A stretch of 16,470 bases of DNA, taken from NCBI GenBank assembly GCA_022825185.1, contig JAJDYK010000273.1, forward strand, positions 1 through 16,470, written 5' to 3'. Source of the stretch: Candidatus Latescibacterota bacterium. GTDB lineage: Bacteria; Latescibacterota; UBA2968; UBA8231. The notes below the pieces were generated by a model. That model was not told where the DNA came from and made no database searches. It saw only the letters and a list, made by a program, of their open reading frames with translations. Made by a program: the position numbers and the translations under genes. This document shows positions 1 through 7,199 of this stretch, piece after piece. Each line of letters begins with the position of its first letter. Position 1 is the first letter of the stretch.

Positions 1-14
1 TCTACCAAGAAAGT
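1..14. repeat. Direct repeat copy A (att-like), left edge
   Basis: The first 13 bases, TCTACCAAGAAAG, are identical to the 13 bases at 2592-2604 that cover the last codons and stop of nadK. A one-base-shorter variant lies at 679-690. Anything further left is outside the window, so whether the upstream AGTACTC part of the longer repeat is present here cannot be seen. Confidence 0.6.
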
Positions 15-31
15 CATCGTGCTATTCAGAA

Positions 32-364
32 TCACAACACTGTTTCAGTGATATTTCTATCATCCAAAAAAGCAACCGGCTCTTCTTCTTTGCCATTTTC
101 CCACATAAGGGAATAAAACCAAATACCACTCTCACCAATGCAGAAATCTGCGGCAGTAAAGGTCATTTTTGAGTCCAGTGGCGGATCGGACTTTTCGGGA
201 TTGTATTCTGCCGGCCAGCCAAATGCCTCGCCGACCCATAGCTGTCCTTTGTCATGGAGCTTTTTCGCAAACATCACTACATCGTCGATGTTTGGAATGA
301 CGACGGGCACAATGGGTGCTCTTTCTCCATTTTGCGTTTGTATTCTAACTTTGACTGTTGCCAC
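32..364 (-). CDS. Unrecognised 110-residue protein paired with DUF4160 gene
   Basis: I do not recognise this family. The product is 110 residues, acidic, with no signal peptide or membrane segment. It has a beta-rich N-terminus (MATVKVRIQ) and aromatic-rich stretches (GQLWVGEAFGWPAEY near residues 40-54, GIWFYSLMWENG near 80-91). The start is a GTG at 364, preceded by AAAGGAG about ten bases upstream inside the previous gene. It overlaps the end of the DUF4160 gene by 20 bases, so the two are almost certainly translated together. DUF4160 genes are often paired with DUF2442 genes in toxin-antitoxin-like units, but this protein does not show the DUF2442 pattern. A partner or antidote role is only an inference from position. 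It lies in low-GC sequence, in contrast to the conserved operon to the right. Confidence 0.7.
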   Translation of the reverse strand: MATVKVRIQTQNGERAPIVPVVIPNIDDVVMFAKKLHDKGQLWVGEAFGWPAEYNPEKSDPPLDSKMTFTAADFCIGESGIWFYSLMWENGKEEEPVAFLDDRNITETVL

Positions 365-599
365 GTTTCGCCTGCTCCTTTAGCCATGCGTCCATGATAT
401 TTTCACGATGGGCCATTAGAATGCCTTTGATTTCGTTTAACTCATGGGGACGAAATCGCCCAGCCCGCGCCAATCCAATTGGATCAACCCAATACTTCGC
501 TTCCTTTCCTTGTTTTGCTACATGAACATGGGGCGGTTCATCAAGGTCTGCCTGATAAAACCAAAACCGATAGCCTCGTATTCTTAAAATGACAGGCAA
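345..599 (-). CDS. DUF4160 domain protein
   Basis: An 84-residue protein matching the DUF4160 pattern: a short N-terminal strand region followed by an aromatic stretch (FWFYQADLDEPPHVHV, residues 12-27) with the characteristic EPPHVHV, then WVDPIGLARAGRF and a C-terminal helix (LNEIKGILMAHRENIMDAWLKE). The biochemical activity of the family is not established; many members sit in toxin-antitoxin-like gene pairs. The start is a TTG at 599: an in-frame TAG lies two codons upstream, so no longer version exists, and GGGG lies about ten bases upstream. That ribosome-binding region is the right arm of a hairpin (606-643). The stop overlaps the start of the 110-residue downstream gene. Family assignment is fairly sure, function is not. 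Confidence 0.8.
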   Translation of the reverse strand: MPVILRIRGYRFWFYQADLDEPPHVHVAKQGKEAKYWVDPIGLARAGRFRPHELNEIKGILMAHRENIMDAWLKEQAKRGNSQS

Positions 600-605
600 A
601 GTCTA

Positions 606-643
606 CACCCCGAATGCATCTTATAGTGGAGGGCCTCGGGGTG
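606..643 (-). promoter_or_regulatory. Hairpin covering the ribosome-binding site of the DUF4160 gene
   Basis: CACCCCGA (606-613) and TCGGGGTG (636-643) form a perfect 8-base inverted repeat around a 22-base loop. In the minus-strand transcript the 3' arm, UCGGGGUG, holds the only Shine-Dalgarno-like sequence and ends 6 bases before the UUG start at 599. Such a stem could hide the site and limit translation. There is no U-run after it, so it does not look like a terminator. Regulation is inferred. Confidence 0.4.
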
Positions 644-670
644 ATCTGCGCCGATTACCGCCACGCGTAT

Positions 671-691
671 AGTACTCCTCTACCAAGAAGT
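671..691. repeat. Direct repeat copy B, between the two accessory modules
   Basis: AGTACTC at 671-677 followed by TCTACCAAGAAG at 679-690. It matches 2583-2604 except for two single-base gaps and one substitution, so about 20 bases are shared. It separates the DUF4160 module from the DUF262 module. The rest of the 200-base spacer 600-800 is AT-rich with no convincing gene. Confidence 0.6.
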
Positions 692-729
692 TTAGAAATC
701 TGCTGCAATCTGTGCTGATTATAAATAAT

Positions 730-756
730 ATAAATCACGACTACATCACGATTTAT
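730..756 (-). terminator. Weak AT-rich hairpin downstream of DUF262 gene
   Basis: ATAAATC (730-736) and GATTTAT (750-756) are a perfect 7-base inverted repeat with a 13-base loop, 45 bases after the DUF262 stop. On the minus strand it is followed by an A/T-rich stretch containing ATTATTTAT but no clean U-run. The stem is poor in GC, so termination would be weak at best. Confidence 0.2.
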
Positions 757-800
757 GTTATCTCGTGCACTGAGATTCAATTTCTAATCGGTGATTCTCC

Positions 801-2540
801 TTATTCACGTGTTACATTTTTCTCTATAGCTACCTCAATACTCCGAATCAGTGCCTCGGCACGTCTAGTGAAGAACTGTTCAAAGTCATCAGTACGGAGT
901 GCATTTGCTGGGATACGGTGAGAGCAAAGTATTTCATCCATACGGGCAATATCAATACCTGCATCTCTCTGAATAAGGGCCAGATATTCCGCAGGTGCAC
1001 GTCCACCAATACCCCGATTCGTTCTTGCAGAAATCGCTGTCTTGTTAATAATGCTGTCGCGTCGATCCTTGTCTATTCCGTGACTATTACACCACTTATG
1101 GGGGAATATGTGATGTATATCAATATTATCGTCAAAGAAAATTTGATCTTCAATAGGCTCACCTGTACGGAAGTCACGGCTACCATCTCGCATAAGTAGT
1201 GCATGAATGCCCTTGTAAGCGGCACTATTGCGACTCCTCAAAGTATATAGACGATTCGCCTGAAAGTTCGCATCCTGAATAGTCCTTGGAAGATTGGGAT
1301 TGCCACGCACCCAGTCCGTCACCTCAGTAAGATCCGCTGCGAACCGAGTCTCTATAGTTCCACCATACATCTCACCCAATACACCACACCAATACCAACG
1401 AGCGATTTTCTTGTGAGCACCTTCAGCATCAGCTTCATCCCCTAAATCAGCAAGAATCGCTGCGAGAGGAACGATCTGAGTTTGGTAAGGCAAGTCACGA
1501 GAATTAAATACCTTCTGCCCATGCAAGAAACGAGCAGCCTTTTTGAAAGCATCCTCTATCTTATCCGCCCATACCTCGTACTCATCGATCTTCAACCGCA
1601 AAATATCGCGACGTCTGCAACTAATCGTACTACCCCGTGCTTTAGTTGCGAGTAGAGTGAGAGCCTGCAAGAAGAGAGGGCTTTCTATGCTATGTAATAC
1701 AGGATGGGCATCTGTAAGTCTCTCTTTTCTAGCAGTCCAGTCATCTCTGAGTTGGAAGTTATCCGCAGCGAATGACGCAGTCAGTAATTCAAATACAGTC
1801 AGCGTAACTCCGCCTGTATTTACCTTCTCGAAAACTATGCAGACGGCCTCTTTCGATGTTCCAGCGTCGAGAGTAATCACAGGAATCTGATATTGCTCGA
1901 AATTCCGAATAATCTTAGCGTCGAATTTGTCCCACAACTGCCATTTTTCACTACCATAACACCAATGTTCACTATAACCTCTTCTCCATTCTGCATGATC
2001 AAATATTTTATGGAGCGGGAACATATCTTCGGCATACTCATTTTTAGGCATGGATAGATCATAAATCTTTTCTCCACGAAATGTTTTTGCTATTCGGTCT
2101 TCTGGAATCGATATAACAGCATCCTCACGATCAAAATCATTCGAGACACACTTTTTCATATCAAGGTAATACCAACGACTGATTTCCCTTCCTCTTGTAT
2201 CCCTTGTAGCCACAGCATTTCCGGCTTTCAATGATTGGAATAATGAGGTCAATCGCTGTTGACCATCTAGAACAAGAGTATCTGGCTCATCTTGCGGAAT
2301 TGGTCTTCTAGTCCCCTCTATAGGACGTGGCTTGAAGCTGACGTCCGGCCCACCTGTCTTCAGAGTCATTATTGCTCCGATAGGAAACGAAAGGGACACA
2401 CTGGTTATAAGATCACGAATATGATCATCATCCCACACCCAACCTCGCTGGAAGTCGGGAAGTTGTATCTTTCCTTCGCCCACATCATTAAGCACATCTT
2501 TTAGATTGAGTTTTGTACTGTCAAATCTGACTACGTTCAT
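801..2540 (-). CDS. DUF262-DUF1524 protein, GmrSD-like nuclease
   Basis: A 579-residue protein with an N-terminal DUF262 domain (IQLPDFQRGWVWDDDHIRDLITS, from about residue 25, and the hallmark VLDGQQRLTSL at 90-100) and a C-terminal DUF1524 HNH-like domain (DIHHIFPHKWC at 474-484, followed by INKTAIS). In the GmrSD type IV restriction enzymes and in SspE and BrxU, the DUF262 part binds and hydrolyses nucleotide through the DGQQR region, and the DUF1524 His-His part is the DNA nuclease. These systems attack modified or foreign DNA. Both motifs are intact, so it is probably active. The ATG at 2540 is preceded by a perfect AGGAGG (2551-2556). No methyltransferase, BREX or Ssp partner is visible, so it appears to be a stand-alone unit. 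Its low GC compared with nadK next door suggests acquisition by transfer. The modification it recognises cannot be read from sequence. Confidence 0.88.
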   Translation of the reverse strand: MNVVRFDSTKLNLKDVLNDVGEGKIQLPDFQRGWVWDDDHIRDLITSVSLSFPIGAIMTLKTGGPDVSFKPRPIEGTRRPIPQDEPDTLVLDGQQRLTSLFQSLKAGNAVATRDTRGREISRWYYLDMKKCVSNDFDREDAVISIPEDRIAKTFRGEKIYDLSMPKNEYAEDMFPLHKIFDHAEWRRGYSEHWCYGSEKWQLWDKFDAKIIRNFEQYQIPVITLDAGTSKEAVCIVFEKVNTGGVTLTVFELLTASFAADNFQLRDDWTARKERLTDAHPVLHSIESPLFLQALTLLATKARGSTISCRRRDILRLKIDEYEVWADKIEDAFKKAARFLHGQKVFNSRDLPYQTQIVPLAAILADLGDEADAEGAHKKIARWYWCGVLGEMYGGTIETRFAADLTEVTDWVRGNPNLPRTIQDANFQANRLYTLRSRNSAAYKGIHALLMRDGSRDFRTGEPIEDQIFFDDNIDIHHIFPHKWCNSHGIDKDRRDSIINKTAISARTNRGIGGRAPAEYLALIQRDAGIDIARMDEILCSHRIPANALRTDDFEQFFTRRAEALIRSIEVAIEKNVTRE

Positions 2541-2582
2541 ATAATAAGAACCTCCTGTGCGCCAAAAATTTCAGAACACGAC

Positions 2583-2604
2583 AGTACTCTATCTACCAAG
2601 AAAG
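2583..2604. repeat. Direct repeat copy C, overlapping the nadK stop codon
   Basis: AGTACTC (2583-2589) followed after two bases by TCTACCAAGAAAG (2592-2604). The right half encodes the last codons and TAG of nadK (minus-strand CTTTCTTGGTAG), the left half lies outside the gene. It matches copy B over about 20 bases and copy A over 13. Position at a conserved gene end, with the GC change starting here, fits an attachment site. Confidence 0.6.
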
Positions 2605-3384
2605 CTTCTCCGACAAGTTGTGAAAAAAGTAATTATCGTCGAGATATATCAGCCGCGCCGTGTGCTCCGCTTGACTGACGTACACCTCTTGCTCGGGATC
2701 TAGGCTGCATATTTCGCGGCCATCGGCAATGAGCGCCATGTGGCTATCTACGGTCTCGGAACTGACGCGCAGCCGCACCCGTTTCTCAGCCGGCAGGATC
2801 AAGGTCCGCGATGTGAAGTTGTATTCGTTGATACCGTCGAGCAACATGCAGCGCACTTCCGGCATGACCAGCGGCGCACCCATCGACAGCAACAACCCAG
2901 TGCTGCCCGTCGGCGTGCCAACTACCACGCCATCGCCGCGAATAGTGCGAATTTTGGCGTCGTCAACGAAGACGTCCGTCGAGAGCATTTTGTGGTGCGC
3001 CCGCAAGGTCACCTCGTTGAAGACCAGACTCTCGCCGCAGGGATGGCGGCAAGAGAGCACCAAGCGCTCGCTGACGAAGTACTGGCCATCGACTAAGAGC
3101 TGGACGATGCGTGCCAAATCCGTGCGATCCCCAGCGGTCAAAAAGCCAACGGTGCCGAAATTGATCGCCAGCACCGGCCGCTGCGGGAACCGCGCAAAAG
3201 CGCGCAGCACCGTACCGTCGCCGCCAAGCGCAATGACCAAATCCAAGTCGTCCGGGTGCTCATCCCCCTCGATAAAGCACACGGCGATCCCGTGCGCGGC
3301 AAATAGGTCGCGCACCTCGGCGACCGGATAGTCCAAATCCTGGTCGCGGGGCAGGACCCCGACCTTTTTCAGTTCGAGTTGCAC
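2593..3384 (-). CDS. nadK: NAD kinase
   Basis: Makes NADP from NAD with ATP in the cytoplasm, feeding the NADPH needs of the fatty-acid genes upstream. The 263-residue protein is of normal short bacterial length. It shows the catalytic GGDGT (54-58), INFGTVGFLT (74-83), the NE pair in FNEVTL (122-127), and the glycine-rich GDGVVVGTPTGSTG (150-163). It ends in KLSW, like many family members. The segment where many NAD kinases have PICPH is instead LLDGINEYNFTSR (181-193), a divergence but not an obvious loss of catalysis. The start is a GTG at 3384 with GAGGTGG just upstream; the gap to the preceding gene is 19 bases. It is the last gene of the conserved cluster; no terminator is visible after it, and its final bases form one copy of the direct repeat. 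Confidence 0.95.
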   Translation of the reverse strand: MQLELKKVGVLPRDQDLDYPVAEVRDLFAAHGIAVCFIEGDEHPDDLDLVIALGGDGTVLRAFARFPQRPVLAINFGTVGFLTAGDRTDLARIVQLLVDGQYFVSERLVLSCRHPCGESLVFNEVTLRAHHKMLSTDVFVDDAKIRTIRGDGVVVGTPTGSTGLLLSMGAPLVMPEVRCMLLDGINEYNFTSRTLILPAEKRVRLRVSSETVDSHMALIADGREICSLDPEQEVYVSQAEHTARLIYLDDNYFFHNLSEKLSW

Positions 3385-3403
3385 CGACGCCCACCTCGGA
3401 GGG

Positions 3404-4315
3404 CTAGTTAGCCCGCGCTTGTCTCCCAGCCTGGGCCTCGTAGGCCTTGACCAGCGCCTGGGTCCCCTCTTCAGCGCAACCAGCGCGCTCGACGATGTTG
3501 AAAAACTGATGGGCGATGCTCACAGCCGGCAGAGCCAGCTTGACATCGTTGGCCGCCTGCAACACCAACCGCAAATCCTTTTGCTGCAAATAGACCATAA
3601 AGCCCGGATCAAAATCGCCCGCAGCAATGCGCGGGCCCAAATTGCTCAACTGCCAAGAGCCAGCCGCCCCGCCGCTGATCGCGTCAATGACCTTTTGCAC
3701 GTCCAAGTCGGAGGTCGCCGCCAGCATCAGGGCCTCGGCCATCGCCATGTTGTTGACCGAAACCGCGATTTGGTTGCAGAGCTTAGTCGTCTGACCCGCG
3801 CCGTTGGAACCAATCAAATTGATGTTAGTACCCATCGCCTCAAAGACCGGCAGGCACTGGTTAAAGACGGCCTCGTCGCCGCCGACCATAATCGACAGGG
3901 TGCCATTGATCGCGCCGACATCCCCACCGCTGACGGGTGCATCGAGCATGGCCACGCCCCGCTCCTGCAAGGCCGCAGCCACTTCGCGGGTGACTTTGGG
4001 CGACACCGTGCTCATATCGATGACGACAGCGCCCTCTTTAGCTCCGTGAATCGCACCCCCCTCGCCCACCAACACGGCCTCCATATCGGGCGTATCCGTG
4101 ACGATGCTGATAATGACATCCGCACCCGTCGCCGCCTCCTTGGGCGAGCCTACGCGCACGCCGCCTGCTGCAACGACCTCGTCAACGCGCGGCCGGTCGC
4201 TCCGGTTGTACACATTGAGTTGATAACCGGCTTTGAGCAGATTCTGGGCCATGGGCGCACCCATGATCCCCAAGCCAATAAAACCGATTTGCGTTTGCCC
4301 CGGTGCTGCTGACAT
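3404..4315 (-). CDS. 3-hydroxyisobutyrate / tartronate-semialdehyde dehydrogenase family
   Basis: A 303-residue member of the beta-hydroxyacid dehydrogenase family, which interconverts 3-hydroxyacids and semialdehydes with NAD(P). The Rossmann nucleotide-binding motif is GFIGLGIMGAPMAQNLLKAGY (11-31), the substrate-binding motif is DAPVSGGDVGA (125-135), and the catalytic lysine is in GAGQTTKLCNQ (Lys178). The C-terminal all-helical domain contains KDLRLVL (246-252). Sequence alone does not separate GarR (tartronate semialdehyde), MmsB (3-hydroxyisobutyrate) and GhbD or succinic semialdehyde reductase activities. The ATG at 4315 has GGAGAGGA six bases upstream, and the gap to the ppiD-like gene is 14 bases, so it belongs to the same transcript. 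Its functional link to nadK may be no more than NADP(H) use. Confidence 0.88.
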   Translation of the reverse strand: MSAAPGQTQIGFIGLGIMGAPMAQNLLKAGYQLNVYNRSDRPRVDEVVAAGGVRVGSPKEAATGADVIISIVTDTPDMEAVLVGEGGAIHGAKEGAVVIDMSTVSPKVTREVAAALQERGVAMLDAPVSGGDVGAINGTLSIMVGGDEAVFNQCLPVFEAMGTNINLIGSNGAGQTTKLCNQIAVSVNNMAMAEALMLAATSDLDVQKVIDAISGGAAGSWQLSNLGPRIAAGDFDPGFMVYLQQKDLRLVLQAANDVKLALPAVSIAHQFFNIVERAGCAEEGTQALVKAYEAQAGRQARAN

Positions 4316-4329
4316 GATTCCTCTCCAAT

Positions 4330-6153
4330 CTAAAACGTGAAAAAGCGATGTCTGTTGTCCTCGATCTCGGCCGTCTCGTACAAGTGCTCGAACCAGTTCT
4401 GCACGGCCTCCTGCTCGCGCTGCGCCTGAAGCTGAGCTACTACCTGCTCGCGCTGCGCGGCGAATTGCTCCTCATCTACCGGCGTCTTCTCCAGCAGCTT
4501 CAGCAAGTACGCCCCGCGCTTGCTGCCCTCGGCGACCTCGATCACTTCGCTAAGTCGGCCCTTTTCCAAGCGGAAGGCCGCACCGATCACTGCGTTAGCA
4601 CGACCTAGACCCTCCACCGATTCGGTGCGTGAAAAAGCCTCGGGGCTGTGGAACTCTACTCCGGCATTTTGCGCGGCCTGCGCCAAGGTGGCCCCGGCCC
4701 CTACTTCTCGCCGCACGGCCTCTAGCTGGGCAGCAGCGCGCTCGGCCTTTTTGCGCGCCCGCACCAACGGCTCAAGTCGGCCCTCTAACTCTTCCAAGGG
4801 TGCTATGCCCTCAGGACGTTTGGCCACTAGCTGCGCCACCCACAGCCCTGAGTCGTCCTCGACGACCTGACTGACGGCCCCAGGCTCCTGTTCAAAAAAC
4901 CAGTTGACGAGCCACGTAGTGTTCGCGCTGATGCCCGGCACGGCTTGGCTCTTGCGCAGGAAATTCGTGGGCGTCGCCTCGGTGTCAGAGGCTGCGAGCG
5001 TAGCCGCAAATCCCTCGGCTGTGGCCTGCTCTTGGAACACCTCGGCCCGGCTGCGCAGGCTATCTTCAGTCGTGCGCGAGGGCTGGTATCTGAGCAGGAT
5101 ATGGCGGGCATGTACCCGCTCCCCACCGCTTTCTTCCTCCAAGCGTTCTTCCACCTTGATCAGATGCCAACCATAGCGCGTCTGCACCGGCTCGGAAAGT
5201 TCACCAGGTGCCAAGGCAAAGGCTGCTTCCTCAAAGGGCGCGACCATCTGGCCACGACTAAAAAAACCGAGATCGCCGCCGCGGGCGGCGGATCCCTCAT
5301 CGTCGGAGACCACCGCAGCCAACTCGGCAAAATCCGCGCCAGCCTCTATCTCTTGGCGGATTCGCTCGACCTCCTCTTTGGTCCCCAGCGAATCCTCAGC
5401 GCTGGGCTCCTTGAGGAAGCGCACGTATTCCAGCTTTACCTGATCAGGGTGCTCGTAGTCGGCCACGTTTTCTTGATAATAGGCGGCCAACTCTTCATCG
5501 GAGACCTCGATTTCGTCATCCGCAACGTCGCTAGGGGCAAATGCGTATTCGATGCGCACCTTTTCGTTGGCCTCGGCAAAGTGCTGATGCGCTTCGTTGG
5601 GACTCACCTGCGCGGTACCCCGCAGCATCCGCTGTAGCCTGTACTCGAGCAATTGCCGCTCAATCGTGCTCTCGATCCACAGGACTAAGGCTTGGTTGTT
5701 GGGGTCGCTGAGATTGGCCGGATTGCTGATAAACTGGGCGTACTTGTCCATGTCGAACGCGCCATCGGTTTGAAAAACCTCAAATTCGCGCACGGCCTGC
5801 GGGGGTTTGTTCCGCGTGTAAAAGGCGATTTCCCCGTCGGTCACCTCAAAGCCCAAGCGCTCGTACTCTTGAGTTAGGATGATCTCGCGGACGTAGTAGT
5901 CCCACACCTGCTGCACGAGCAGGGCCTGATCGGCGCGCTGCTCCTGCGGCATCTGGCGCGCTACCCGCCGCAGCGCGTCTTGGAACTCTTGGAGCGAAAT
6001 GGTCTCGCCATTGACCACGCCAACCGCATCGCCAGCGGCGTTAGTGCCTGCCCCTGAGTAGTCGGCTCCCCATTCGACGACGATTAAGCCGATAAAGGCG
6101 AATATCACAAACCACAAAACGAGCACCGTCTTTTGGCGCAATAAAGTCATCAT
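4330..6153 (-). CDS. ppiD: PpiD-like membrane-anchored peptidyl-prolyl isomerase
   Basis: A 607-residue SurA/PpiD-type foldase. Residues 1-8 are a short cytoplasmic tail, 9-27 ([19 protein letters not shown]) one membrane anchor, and the rest faces the periplasm. A SurA_N-like chaperone region ([20 protein letters not shown], 44-63) leads to a clear parvulin domain at about 240-338 ([20 protein letters not shown] at 275-294, then [17 protein letters not shown] and [11 protein letters not shown]). A second, poorly conserved parvulin-like segment follows, starting at [10 protein letters not shown] (347-356) but lacking the GGDLG motif. The C-terminus is helical and charged. It probably assists folding of exported or outer-membrane proteins, which supports a Gram-negative host. 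ATG at 6153 (a second ATG follows at once) with AGGAGA ten bases upstream; 17 bases separate it from oppF. Confidence 0.88.
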   Translation of the reverse strand: MMTLLRQKTVLVLWFVIFAFIGLIVVEWGADYSGAGTNAAGDAVGVVNGETISLQEFQDALRRVARQMPQEQRADQALLVQQVWDYYVREIILTQEYERLGFEVTDGEIAFYTRNKPPQAVREFEVFQTDGAFDMDKYAQFISNPANLSDPNNQALVLWIESTIERQLLEYRLQRMLRGTAQVSPNEAHQHFAEANEKVRIEYAFAPSDVADDEIEVSDEELAAYYQENVADYEHPDQVKLEYVRFLKEPSAEDSLGTKEEVERIRQEIEAGADFAELAAVVSDDEGSAARGGDLGFFSRGQMVAPFEEAAFALAPGELSEPVQTRYGWHLIKVEERLEEESGGERVHARHILLRYQPSRTTEDSLRSRAEVFQEQATAEGFAATLAASDTEATPTNFLRKSQAVPGISANTTWLVNWFFEQEPGAVSQVVEDDSGLWVAQLVAKRPEGIAPLEELEGRLEPLVRARKKAERAAAQLEAVRREVGAGATLAQAAQNAGVEFHSPEAFSRTESVEGLGRANAVIGAAFRLEKGRLSEVIEVAEGSKRGAYLLKLLEKTPVDEEQFAAQREQVVAQLQAQREQEAVQNWFEHLYETAEIEDNRHRFFTF

Positions 6154-6170
6154 AAGCTATAGTTCTCCTG

Positions 6171-7199
6171 CTATCTTGCGTTTTTTTCGTCGGCCTCGGC
6201 AACCAGCCGGTTTTTCAACTCCGCGGGATAGCGGAGCAGACAGGCCGTACAGTGACCCCCGCCCAGATCGACGAGGCGTGGCACCACGCGGGTGCAAATT
6301 TCCTCGCGCTCCGGACAGCGCGGGTGAAAGGCGCAGCCCGAGGGCACAGCCGCTGGATTGGGCGCGTCGCCCTCCAACAAGACGCGCTGCCGCTTAGTCC
6401 GCGGGTCGGGCGCGGGCACGGCCGCCAGCAGCGCGCGCGTATAGGGATGGGACGGCTGGCGGTAGAGCTGATCGCGCGCCGCCACCTCGACTATGCGCCC
6501 TAGGTACATCACGGCTACCCGATCCGAAATGTGGCGTACCACGCTCAAGTCGTGGGCAATAAACATATACGTTAGGCCCAAATCGCGCTGTAGGTCTTGC
6601 AGCAGATTGATGATCTGGGCCTGTACCGAGACGTCCAGCGCGGACACAGGCTCGTCGGCGACAATAAACTGCGGCCGCACCGCCAAGGCGCGGGCAATGC
6701 CAATGCGCTGGCGCTGGCCGCCAGAAAACTCGTGCGGATAGCGCCGCACACAATCCGCCGGCAACCCGACCATCTCCAGCAACTCCCCCACCCGCTCGGC
6801 CAATTCGGCGCGCTCGGCCAGCCCGTGAACCTTCAGGGCCTCGCCAATGATGCCGCCCACCGTCATTCGCGGGTTGAGCGACGCATACGGGTCTTGGAAG
6901 ATAATCTGCATGTCCCGCCGCTGCCGCCGCATGTTCTCTTTGCTCAACTCCAACAGGTCAGCCCCGGCAAAGCGCACCTGCCCAGCCGTAGCTTCAATTA
7001 GCCGCAGCATGAGCCTGCCCAGCGTAGTCTTGCCGCAGCCACTCTCGCCGACCACGCCTAAGGTCTCGCCGCGTCCAATCGTCAGATCGACCCCATCGAC
7101 AGCCTTGACGTGGGCCTGCACCCGCCCCCAAAACCCCTCGCGCACGGGAAAGTATTTTTTGAGGCCCTTGACCTCGACCAAAGGCGCAGCTTGGCTCAT
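6171..7199 (-). CDS. oppF: Oligopeptide/dipeptide ABC transporter ATPase, OppF/DppF type
   Basis: A 342-residue ATPase of peptide importers that works at the inner face of the membrane as the partner of OppD. Walker A is GESGCGKT (51-58), the signature SGGQRQR (159-165), Walker B FIVADEP (178-184), and the H-loop histidine is in FIAHDLS. After the ATPase core comes the oligopeptide-transporter C-terminal domain with a cysteine-containing segment ([15 protein letters not shown]), of the sort that holds an iron-sulfur cluster in some DppD/OppD proteins. The chosen ATG (7199) overlaps the oppD TGA as ATGA and has GAGGG just upstream; a longer TTG start at 7217 is possible but less likely. No permease or binding-protein gene is adjacent. 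Peptide length specificity cannot be told from the ATPase. Confidence 0.9.
   Translation of the reverse strand: MSQAAPLVEVKGLKKYFPVREGFWGRVQAHVKAVDGVDLTIGRGETLGVVGESGCGKTTLGRLMLRLIEATAGQVRFAGADLLELSKENMRRQRRDMQIIFQDPYASLNPRMTVGGIIGEALKVHGLAERAELAERVGELLEMVGLPADCVRRYPHEFSGGQRQRIGIARALAVRPQFIVADEPVSALDVSVQAQIINLLQDLQRDLGLTYMFIAHDLSVVRHISDRVAVMYLGRIVEVAARDQLYRQPSHPYTRALLAAVPAPDPRTKRQRVLLEGDAPNPAAVPSGCAFHPRCPEREEICTRVVPRLVDLGGGHCTACLLRYPAELKNRLVAEADEKNAR

Noticed and set aside
38..50. Small hairpin CACTG-TTT-CAGTG at the end of the 110-residue gene
   Set aside because: It is only five pairs, lies within the coding end, and no U-rich tail follows on the minus strand before the window edge.
32..599. 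Calling the two-gene unit a proven toxin-antitoxin system
   Set aside because: Only the DUF4160 member is recognised and its activity is not established; the partner lacks the DUF2442 pattern, so the function is left open.
600..691. Integron-type attC recombination site between modules
   Set aside because: The repeat and nearby inverted repeat lack the GTTRRRY/RYYYAAC core boxes and the paired L/R arrangement of attC, and no integrase is present in the window.
3419..4312. Plus-strand 297-codon frame, and similar ones at 4945-5637, 9750-10394 and 11453-12247
   Set aside because: Each mirrors a confident minus-strand gene and is rich in His/Arg/Gly as expected for antisense translation.
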